From positions 1-6,035 of the forward strand of contig DBIH01000010.1 in NCBI GenBank assembly GCA_002296885.1: a DNA stretch of 6,035 bases, written 5' to 3'. The position numbers were made by a program, and so were the translations under genes. The stretch's first letter is position 1, and each line of letters opens with the position of its first letter. This stretch comes from Flavobacterium sp. UBA807. Lineage in GTDB: Bacteria; Bacteroidota; Bacteroidia; Flavobacteriales; Flavobacteriaceae. Under the pieces are notes generated by a model that saw nothing but the letters and a program-made list of their open reading frames with translations, did not search any database and had not been told where the DNA came from. Below are positions 1 through 4,777 of this stretch, piece by piece.

Positions 1-1
1 A

Positions 2-1486
2 GCAGCGGTAAGTTATGCTGATAGTTTATTTTATACTGATACCGATTTTATGCTTAGAGATGCTGAAAATTATAGGGCAGGAAACAGTAAAGATGTCCTA
101 TATTCTCAATTCCGAAAAATGAATTTATCCACTACTCTGGGTTATAAACTTGGGATGAATAAATTGGTGGAAGCTTCCGTAATATATGATAAGGCTACGA
201 ATGTAGGTTATCCGGCATTACCTATGGATGTTTCGTTAGCAGAGGCACTCATCAGTTCCTTAAAATTAGACTACATTCCATATCATTCTGCTATAAAAGA
301 TTGGGAAACCAAAGTTTATTTTAATACCATCACACATCGTATGGATGATACCCAACGGCCAATAGTTCCTATTCATATGGATATGCCTGGTTGGAGTAAA
401 ACGTATGGTTATTATTCTAAGATAAAAGTGCCATTGGAACAACATCATTTGTTGTTTAATTTTAATGCGTTTTATAATCAGTCTTTGGCTGATATGACCA
501 TGTATCCCGCCAATCCGGATGAAAACAGTATGTTCATGTATACTTGGCCCGATGTGAGAACTTTTTACCACGGTTTTTTTGTAGAAGATAATTATGCTTT
601 GAATTGCCATTCTAGTATTAAACTTTCTGCGACTGTTGGCTTTCATTTAAACAAAGTAGCAAGTCAATCAGGTCTTGAAAGCCTGCAGATTTTTTATCCT
701 CAGATGTCATCTCAAAAGCAGCGTTTTCTTAAGAGTTTTGCGATGAATTACAATTATAATAAATCTGGTTGGGAATATGGGTTAGGGGTAGGCTATGGGG
801 AAAGAGCTCCCTCTGTGTCCGAAGGATACGGATTTTATTTATTTAATAGTTTTGATGGATTTGATCATATTGGGAACCCGAATCTAAAGAATGAAAAGTC
901 ATTGGAAGGGAATGGTTATCTTGGGTATAAAAAAGGGAAAATAGCTGTTAAAATGACTGGTTCTTATTTTCACATATCCAATTATATTATAGCTGTACCT
1001 GATGCTGCTTTGGTTCCCATGACGATAGGAGCTAATGGTGTAAAAGTGTATTCAGCTCTGGATTATGCCACTATTATCAATGCCAACCTTTCGGTTGAAT
1101 ATCGATTTTCGAAACAATTTGTGTGGAATTCACAATTCGTTTATAGTAAAGGAAATGATTGCAATAGTATGAACCTCCCTTTTATAGCACCGTTTAGCTA
1201 TACCTCTTCCTTACATTTTGCAAAGGAAAAAATCTCTGCTGAAATTTTGGTGCATGGAAATACAACGCAGACCAATTATAGTGCTTTTTATGGAGAAGAT
1301 AAAACACCAAGTTACGCTATAATCAACACCAGTTTTGGATATAAATTTTTATGGAATACGATTAAAATACAAATGAAAACAGGGTTAGAGAATGTGCTAG
1401 ATACCTATTATTCTACGTATAGTGACTGGAATAATCTTCCCAGAATGGGGCGCAATGTGTTTATGAATTTAGCTGCCCGATTTTAA
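2..1486 (+). CDS. TonB-dependent outer-membrane receptor, C-terminal part (5' end outside window)
   Basis: The frame is open from the left edge and ends at TAA 1484-1486, giving 494 visible residues of a protein whose signal peptide, plug domain and first strands are missing. Family signs are the arginine-containing 'ERAPSVSEGYG' segment followed by 'GNPNLKNEKS' (about nt 800-900), and the ending 'ENVLDTYYSTYSDW...PRMGRNVFMNLAARF', a normal last strand with terminal Phe for BAM recognition. Such receptors import metal complexes or other nutrients using TonB-ExbBD energy. The ligand is uncertain. An HRMDD motif (nt 335-349), followed by IHMDM (about nt 371-385) and an upstream YPALPMD segment, resembles the HxM region of OprC/NosA copper receptors, and the visible barrel is rich in Met and His. 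The diagnostic plug CxxxM motif would lie outside the window. The ATG at 50 is internal, because coding sequence continues upstream of it. Receptor call is secure; the copper link is inference. Confidence 0.93.
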   Translation, partial: AAVSYADSLFYTDTDFMLRDAENYRAGNSKDVLYSQFRKMNLSTTLGYKLGMNKLVEASVIYDKATNVGYPALPMDVSLAEALISSLKLDYIPYHSAIKDWETKVYFNTITHRMDDTQRPIVPIHMDMPGWSKTYGYYSKIKVPLEQHHLLFNFNAFYNQSLADMTMYPANPDENSMFMYTWPDVRTFYHGFFVEDNYALNCHSSIKLSATVGFHLNKVASQSGLESLQIFYPQMSSQKQRFLKSFAMNYNYNKSGWEYGLGVGYGERAPSVSEGYGFYLFNSFDGFDHIGNPNLKNEKSLEGNGYLGYKKGKIAVKMTGSYFHISNYIIAVPDAALVPMTIGANGVKVYSALDYATIINANLSVEYRFSKQFVWNSQFVYSKGNDCNSMNLPFIAPFSYTSSLHFAKEKISAEILVHGNTTQTNYSAFYGEDKTPSYAIINTSFGYKFLWNTIKIQMKTGLENVLDTYYSTYSDWNNLPRMGRNVFMNLAARF

Positions 1487-1511
1487 TTGAAAATGACTGT
1501 CACTCTCAATT
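1485..1511. terminator. Possible bidirectional stem-loop between convergent genes
   Basis: Only 19 bp separate the two convergent stop codons. The segment forms a symmetric structure: AATTGA (1485-1490) pairs with TCAATT (1506-1511), and an inner TGAC-T-GTCA (1494-1502) lies between two 3-nt bulges. It overlaps both stop codons. The stem is short and AT-rich and no clean U-run follows on either strand, so a terminator role rests mainly on position. Confidence 0.3.
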
Positions 1512-2126
1512 ATTTAAATTATCGAGTTCGTTTTTAATATTAATCCTAGCCTGTTTGTCATATTTTTTTAAGGAATGATCTGTTTTGTATATGGCATCCA
1601 TTTCAAGAAAATGCTGGAGTGCTTTCTTTCTGCCAGAATTGTACATAAAATCGGCGTAGATGGTATACTCTTCACGTATTTGATAGGAATACTTTTGATA
1701 ATCATCTGAGTTTTTTCCAAGTATTGCCAGGTCGGCATCGAGTAGATAATTGGTATCGCTATCTTCTGATGGAAGATGTTGTTTGGTTGCTAAAATCATA
1801 TCAACGCATTTCTCTATTTTATCCGTAGGGTAGCCAATTTCAGCAAGTCTTTTCCTTGCCAATTTAGCGCTGTCTCCTTCATTGGTTTTACTGGAAGCTT
1901 TATAGATTATATCATGATAAAAAACGGCAAATAGGGTAGTGTCCCAATCATCAATTTTGCCTTTTACTTCCTTTAAATCAATTACTATTGCCTCTAAATG
2001 ATCAATGGTATGATAATGCCTTTTGAGTTCGGAGTATTTGGTAAATATCTCCAACCAAAGGTTATTGGCCAATTCGTGGTCTTTGGAGTATTTTTTGACT
2101 AATTGAAGAAAGGTATCGGTTAGCAT
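1506..2126 (-). CDS. Predicted metal-dependent HD-superfamily phosphohydrolase
   Basis: This 206-residue protein matches the pattern and usual length (about 200 aa) of the COG4339-type HD-domain family. Visible motifs are RHYHT with a further His (R36-T40, H43), the metal-binding HD pair in YHDIIY (H71, D72), the conserved NEGDSA stretch (N82, E83), His117, the LLDADLAILG motif (D130, D132), the IREEY motif (R151-Y154), a GR pair (G165, R166) and the C-terminal AR.NI..EL signature. The set of His/Asp ligands appears complete, so it should be an active, cytosolic, metal-dependent phosphohydrolase. Its natural substrate is not known; a nucleotide or other phosphomonoester or diester is plausible. 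The start is the first ATG in frame and has a promoter-like box about 17 bp upstream. It is probably transcribed independently of the genes upstream and is convergent with the receptor gene. Confidence 0.9.
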   Translation of the reverse strand: MLTDTFLQLVKKYSKDHELANNLWLEIFTKYSELKRHYHTIDHLEAIVIDLKEVKGKIDDWDTTLFAVFYHDIIYKASSKTNEGDSAKLARKRLAEIGYPTDKIEKCVDMILATKQHLPSEDSDTNYLLDADLAILGKNSDDYQKYSYQIREEYTIYADFMYNSGRKKALQHFLEMDAIYKTDHSLKKYDKQARINIKNELDNLNN

Positions 2127-2142
2127 AAGAAGTATGAGTTTG

Positions 2143-2150
2143 CAAATTTA
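2143..2150 (-). promoter_or_regulatory. Candidate -7 promoter box for the HD hydrolase gene
   Basis: Read on the minus strand this is TAAATTTG, a full match to the Bacteroidota primary sigma -7 consensus TAnnTTTG. It ends 16 bp before the ATG at 2126. No clear TTG -33 element is visible at the usual spacing, so the call rests on one box in AT-rich DNA. Confidence 0.35.
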
Positions 2151-2167
2151 ATCTTTTAATATTGGTT

Positions 2168-2386
2168 CTAGTTATTATTTATCTCATCAAGATAATATTG
2201 AAGGTCGTAGAGATATATTAATTCGCTATCCTCTTGGTCGGGAAGTTGTGCCAATTGGACAAAATTGATATTTTCAGCCATTGATTTTTCCCCGAGCAAA
2301 TCCTGCAACATTATATTGATTAAAGTTGACAGGTTTTTGTTATTAGAATAGATAGTAAAGTTCTTCAAGTAAACAATCATATCTAT
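2168..2386 (-). pseudogene. C-terminal half of a frameshifted hypothetical protein
   Basis: The open stretch could be translated alone as 70 residues from ATG 2378-2380, but it reads better as the second half of the gene at 2383-2796. Going one base back at the 8-A tract adds Ile-Asp (ATA GAT) before that ATG and makes the seam ...DGEKK-ID-MIVYLKNF. The fused protein would have 209 residues. The segment is acidic towards the end (PDQEDSELIYLYDLQYYLDE), has no signal peptide or membrane segment, and has no recognisable catalytic motif. Its start lies only 2 bp after the upstream stop codon, so translational coupling as a separate small protein remains possible. Function unknown. Confidence 0.55.
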
Positions 2387-2796
2387 TTTTTTTCGCCATC
2401 ATATAAAAAAGGAATAAATATAAGTTCGCTAGTCTTTAGAGTTATATCTTGCATGACATATGGTTCATCTATTCCTGCTTCCATGTCATCAATATCGGTT
2501 CTTGGCTGAATTAATGCAGTGAACTTCCAATCCCATAGCCGGGGAGCGGTTTTTTCGAGTTCAAAGGCCAAATGGAAAAGTTCCTGTTGTCCACTTGCGG
2601 ATATTATTAATTGCGTCTTTTTTTTCGTCACTTTTGGAAATATAATAATACCTTCAAGGCCGGGGAAATAGAATTGCAAATGCCAATCTAACCAAAACAT
2701 GTAGTGTTTTTGTTCTTTGTGATTTAAACTCATTAGGTTTTTTAATTTGTTCTTGTGTTCGAGGAACCATTTCCAAAAGTGGGTTGTTGCTTTCAT
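2383..2796 (-). pseudogene. N-terminal half of a frameshifted hypothetical protein
   Basis: This encodes 137 residues, ending at TAG 2383-2385 immediately after a run of eight A on the coding strand. Visible features are an aromatic N-terminus (FWKWF, residues 7-11), a long amphipathic region (residues 12-45), a beta-like LIISASGQ (63-70), and TAPRLWDWKFTAL (83-95) followed by an acidic DIDDMEAGIDEPYVMQDI stretch. The layout resembles uncharacterised flavobacterial proteins of roughly 200 residues, recalled rather than searched. It appears truncated because the next frame continues the protein without a break in character. No enzyme motif is seen; cytosolic location is likely. It lies 67 bp downstream of the loader ATPase gene and may share its transcript. 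It could be a disrupted gene, a programmed -1 frameshift product or a sequencing error in a homopolymer. Confidence 0.6.
2386..2393 (-). other. Homopolymer frameshift site (8 A on coding strand)
   Basis: The coding strand reads GAA AAA AAA TAG at the end of the 137-residue frame. The A-AAA-AAA heptamer has the X-XXY-YYZ form of a -1 slippery site, and slipping back one base gives ATA GAT ATG, which enters the downstream frame. A ninth A would restore one continuous reading frame. No strong downstream hairpin is obvious. Confidence 0.5.
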
Positions 2797-2839
2797 ACTA
2801 TATATTTATTTAAAGTGTTTGTTTCGATATTATTGTGGT

Positions 2840-2863
2840 TTTCCGCCTTCGGGGGAATGACAG
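2840..2863. repeat. Degenerate REP-like palindrome after the loader gene
   Basis: On the minus strand, directly after the ATPase stop codon, the sequence reads TGTCATTCCC then CCGAAGGCGGAA. This resembles the widespread intergenic palindrome of the TGTCATTCCCGCGAAGGCGGG type. The stem is TTCCGCC (2841-2847) with GGGGGAA (2851-2857), one mismatch and a TTC loop. No U-run follows, so it is not a standard terminator. The resemblance to the repeat family is from memory. Confidence 0.45.
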
Positions 2864-3475
2864 TTAGCGTTTGTCTTTTGCGTGAGTGTCGTAAGCGATT
2901 AAATTGAACAGTTCTCTCATGCGGCTTCGTACCCGATTGCCATAAAGTGTTTCTATTTCGGAAGCGCATAGGTTCGTGGTTATGTGTGTTTGGATACGTC
3001 TGCTTATGTAGAGGTCGTACCTGCTTAATAGGATTTCGGCCATTACGTTACATTCGTTGCCATAATATTTGAGGTTGTTTTCTAATCCCAAATCATCGAA
3101 GCAATAGATCTTTGGGTCAAGTTGTTGTTGCTTTCCTTTTGAATAGCGATGAATAACATCATACCCTTCTTTTATAAACTCAAAACTTATATCTCTACAA
3201 GGTTTTATGATGAATTTATATTCTGTTGGCGTTAGGTGTTTCATCAGGGTCATTAGTGATGTTTTACCACATCCAACGGGGCCGTTTATTAGGATTCCCT
3301 TGTTGAGGTTAATGTTGAATTGAAAACAAGTTTGCTCATCTTTTAGGAAATAGGCGATGAGTTTGTAAATGATGGGATAGTCTTCTTCGATTATTTTGAA
3401 GTGGTCGCCGAAGAGTTCTTGGCCTTTGGTTTCGAGCCAAGCTATTATTTCGGGGTAAGTTAGTTCTGTGTTCAT
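2864..3475 (-). CDS. DnaC/IstB-like AAA+ ATPase, probable helicase loader
   Basis: The 203-residue protein has the full ATPase signature: Walker A GPVGCGKTS (G65-S73), Walker B IYCFDDLG (residues 123-130, acidic D127 and D128), a sensor-1-like THITTNL (163-169) and an arginine-rich GNRVRSRMRELF stretch (179-190) in the place of the sensor/Arg-finger region of DnaC-type proteins. The size fits DnaC/IstB-like loaders rather than larger AAA+ proteases. It probably loads the replicative helicase at an origin bound by the initiator encoded just upstream, whose stop codon is 2 bp from this ATG; the pair is surely cotranscribed. The N-terminal 60 residues (YPEIIAWLETKG...) are the likely contact region for helicase or initiator, by analogy only. 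The alternative, a transposition helper like IstB, is less likely because no transposase is adjacent. Confidence 0.85.
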   Translation of the reverse strand: MNTELTYPEIIAWLETKGQELFGDHFKIIEEDYPIIYKLIAYFLKDEQTCFQFNINLNKGILINGPVGCGKTSLMTLMKHLTPTEYKFIIKPCRDISFEFIKEGYDVIHRYSKGKQQQLDPKIYCFDDLGLENNLKYYGNECNVMAEILLSRYDLYISRRIQTHITTNLCASEIETLYGNRVRSRMRELFNLIAYDTHAKDKR

Positions 3476-3477
3476 GG

Positions 3478-4293
3478 TTACAGTGGTTCTGCATAGTTTT
3501 TATCACTATTGGTGCTCAAGTGTTGGTGTTTTATTGCCGTTCCTTTAAATTTTTCAGCATTGAGCATCCAGTTCTTAGCAGCAGCCTGCCAGTCGGCCAT
3601 TGGCGTTTTTCCACCAACCAACCAACCAATACTTTTGAAATAATTAAAAAATTTGTTTGCTTCAAGTTCCGGATAACCTTGTAGTTGAAAAAACTGTAGC
3701 ACCTCTTCCAGTTTGGGTATCTGTACCTTTTCTTTTTGCGCGGAATTTTTTTCTTTTGGATTGTTCGTCTCACTTTTAAAAATAAATTGTTCTTCTTCCA
3801 TTTTTTTTTCTAGCTCGCCCAAGTTTAAACTGTTTGAATTGTTTACATCGTTTGTGTTGTTTGTATTGTTTATATAAGGTACTACGACTTGTTCAGTAAC
3901 TTGTTCAGGACTTGTTTCAGTACCGGTTTGCAACTTGCCTGCAACTTGTTCATCAATAGGTTTAAAATTTGTACTGGTGCTTTTTGGTAAAGGCTTTAGG
4001 TCATCAGAAAAATTGAATAAATAAACATGGCTGCCTTTAAACGGATTGTATGATGGTTCATATTTAATGTAACCCTGTGCATGCAAAGCTTTGAGGCATT
4101 TGTGATAAGTCGCTTTTGAACTAATCTTACTAATTCTCATTACTTCATCCCGGGAAATGCTTATTGGATTTTTAAATCTGTTGCAATTCCAGAATTGGAA
4201 AAGCGACATGTAGAGACTTACATGGGTTGGATTAAGTGTTTTGTCCTGTGTTACGCGTTCGAAGAAGCCTGTAAGGTGTTTGATGTAGTTCAT
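3478..4293 (-). CDS. Winged-helix replication initiator-like protein with DnaD-like C-terminus
   Basis: The protein has 271 residues in three parts. Residues 1-95 form a winged-helix DNA-binding domain (LNPTHVSLYMSLFQFWN, then ISISRDEVMRISKISSKATYHKCLKALHAQGYIKY and a wing ending in SHVYLFNF), conserved in Bacteroidota mobile-element proteins usually labelled transcriptional regulators. Residues 96-190 are a low-complexity Q/T/N/E-rich linker including NNTNNTNDVNNSN. Residues 193-250 (LEEVLQFFQLQGY...FFNYFKSIGWLVGGK...MADWQAAAKNW) resemble the C-terminal helicase-interaction region of DnaD/phage replication proteins. Directly downstream, 2 bp away, is a DnaC-like ATPase, so an initiator-loader pair is the best reading. 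ATG 4291-4293 gives the family's MNYIKHLTGFF start. The linker-coding DNA carries two sets of direct repeats that may be an origin. Whether it also represses transcription is open. Confidence 0.78.
   Translation of the reverse strand: MNYIKHLTGFFERVTQDKTLNPTHVSLYMSLFQFWNCNRFKNPISISRDEVMRISKISSKATYHKCLKALHAQGYIKYEPSYNPFKGSHVYLFNFSDDLKPLPKSTSTNFKPIDEQVAGKLQTGTETSPEQVTEQVVVPYINNTNNTNDVNNSNSLNLGELEKKMEEEQFIFKSETNNPKEKNSAQKEKVQIPKLEEVLQFFQLQGYPELEANKFFNYFKSIGWLVGGKTPMADWQAAAKNWMLNAEKFKGTAIKHQHLSTNSDKNYAEPL
3832..3876 (-). repeat. Five tandem 9-bp AT-rich repeats inside the initiator gene
   Basis: Five adjacent 9-bp units start at 3832, 3841, 3850, 3859 and 3868. On the plus strand they are GTTTGAATT, GTTTACATC, GTTTGTGTT, GTTTGTATT and GTTTATATA. 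Each unit is three codons in frame and encodes a xxN tripeptide (YIN, NTN, NTN, DVN, NSN) in the linker. The AT-rich composition beside the CAAGT repeats would suit a DNA-unwinding element, but linker slippage alone could also produce it. Confidence 0.7.
3887..3952 (-). repeat. Helically phased CAAGT direct repeats, candidate iterons
   Basis: The plus-strand core ACTTG (CAAGT on the coding strand) begins at 3887, 3899, 3910, 3933 and 3944, with steps of 12, 11, 23 and 11 bp, or about one or two helical turns. Two longer forms exist: (A/C)CTGAA(A)CAAGT in three copies and CAAGTTGCA in two. Steps of 11 and 23 are not multiples of three, so copies are read as Gln-Val in some places and as Thr-Ser or Lys-Leu in others. 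Repetition of the DNA and not of the peptide favours protein-binding iterons. Confidence 0.5.
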
Positions 4294-4320
4294 AGTCTAA
4301 TTAGTTTAGCAAGTGAGTTG

Positions 4321-4389
4321 ATAACCACCCCGTCACCGATTATATCGGTGCCACCCCTCCTTTTCAAGGAGGGGAACCCTGTGGGTTAT
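4321..4389. repeat. Three-hairpin intergenic repeat element (REP/MITE-like)
   Basis: Three consecutive perfect hairpins, each with a 3-nt loop, fill this 69-bp stretch: CACCGAT/ATCGGTG (4334-4350), CCCCTCCTT/AAGGAGGGG (4354-4374) and AACCC/GGGTT (4375-4387). Outer ends ATAACC (4321-4326) and GGTTAT (4384-4389) are inverted repeats, and CCACCCC occurs twice (4325, 4351). The GC-rich composition differs from its surroundings. Similar CCCCTCC...GGAGGGG intergenic repeats are familiar from Bacteroidota genomes, from memory. Its right end supplies the stop codon of the excisionase-like gene. In the minus-strand transcript it would fold between that gene and the initiator gene; no U-run follows. 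Confidence 0.65.
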
Positions 4390-4673
4390 TTAAAGAGGGT
4401 TGGATTGGCGGCGACTTTGTTTGCTGAAAGGAGTTTTTCTATGTCGGTGTTGTCATAGTATAGGATGCCTCCGATTTTGGTGTAGGAGAGGGTTTTGTTT
4501 ATTCTGAGGGTTTGCAGGGTACCTGGTGAGATGTTTAACAGCTTTCTGACTTCTTTAGATTTAAGCCACTGTTTAGTTTGTTGAGGTGTGGATTTTAAAA
4601 GTTCTTTAAAATCTGAAAGTAGGAGCGTGCGGAATTCGTTTAGATCTTCCTTAGTAAGTACTTCGATAGCCAT
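4386..4673 (-). CDS. Excisionase-family helix-turn-helix DNA-binding protein
   Basis: The 95-residue protein has an N-terminal amphipathic helix (residues 6-26, LTKEDLNEFRTLLLSDFKELL) likely to dimerise, then a MerR-like HTH_17/excisionase domain at 36-82: WLKSKEVRKLLNISPGTLQTLRINKTLSYTKIGG followed by LYYDNTDIEKLL. This is the usual size and form of small Bacteroidota mobile-element proteins placed next to integrase or replication genes. It could act as a recombination directionality factor or as a transcription regulator of the module; the sequence does not decide, and no integrase is visible. The final residues (NPTLFK) and the stop codon run into the hairpin element, so the natural C-terminus may have been changed by insertion of that element. 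Upstream lie an inverted repeat over the start codon and a palindromic operator-like site, suggesting autoregulation. The start is the ATG that begins MAIEVLTKEDL. Confidence 0.82.
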   Translation of the reverse strand: MAIEVLTKEDLNEFRTLLLSDFKELLKSTPQQTKQWLKSKEVRKLLNISPGTLQTLRINKTLSYTKIGGILYYDNTDIEKLLSANKVAANPTLFK

Positions 4674-4697
4674 AACATAAGTTTTAGATTGTTATGG
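4670..4697 (-). promoter_or_regulatory. Inverted repeat covering the start codon of the excisionase-like gene
   Basis: CCATAAC (4670-4676) and GTTATGG (4691-4697) are perfect 7-bp inverted repeats separated by 14 bp. On the minus-strand transcript the AUG lies within the 3' arm. It may be an operator, or an RNA hairpin that hides the start codon. Confidence 0.4.
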
Positions 4698-4699
4698 TG

Positions 4700-4707
4700 C
4701 AAAATTG
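4700..4707 (-). promoter_or_regulatory. Candidate -7 box for the excisionase-like gene
   Basis: The minus strand reads CAATTTTG, one mismatch from TAnnTTTG, 26 bp upstream of the ATG. A TTG lies about 24 bp further upstream, which is longer than the usual spacing, so support is weak. Confidence 0.25.
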
Positions 4708-4729
4708 TTTAGTTTGATTTGTATTATAT

Positions 4730-4753
4730 CCCAAGTCCTTCCCAAGTTGGGAA
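4730..4753. promoter_or_regulatory. Operator-like palindrome and direct repeat upstream of the excisionase-like gene
   Basis: A perfect 15-bp palindrome, TTCCCAA-G-TTGGGAA (4739-4753), adjoins a second CCCAAGT copy (4730-4736), giving a direct repeat 11 bp apart. It sits about 57-80 bp upstream of the ATG at 4673. No U-run follows on either strand, which argues against a terminator. The segment CAAGTCCTTCCCAAGTT (4732-4748) resembles a site inside the initiator gene. Confidence 0.45.
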
Positions 4754-4754
4754 T

Positions 4755-4777
4755 GAAAAAATTAGAATCTAGTCTAA
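4755..4777 (-). terminator. Weak possible terminator of the AraC-type regulator gene
   Basis: On the minus strand TTAGA, a 6-nt loop and TCTAA (4762-4777) are followed by six T. The stem is only five base pairs and AT-rich, and it overlaps the TAG stop codon. Position and U-run are right, stability is poor. Confidence 0.25.

Noticed and set aside
266..646. Open frame of 126 codons on the minus strand
   Set aside because: It lies wholly antisense to the well-supported receptor gene and shows no protein-family features.
3531..3773. Open frame of 80 codons on the minus strand
   Set aside because: It is an alternative frame within the initiator gene, with Lys/Arg-rich sequence arising from A-rich codons.
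3832..3952. CRISPR-like array
   Set aside because: Units are 9-12 bp, nearly without spacers and inside a coding region, which does not fit repeat-spacer structure.
4195..4458. Open frame of 87 codons on the plus strand
   Set aside because: It runs antisense to the initiator start, through the hairpin element and antisense to the excisionase-like gene; the peptide has no recognisable features.
4739..4753. Palindrome as a rho-independent terminator
   Set aside because: The hairpin would have a 1-nt loop and no U-run on either strand; an operator fits better.
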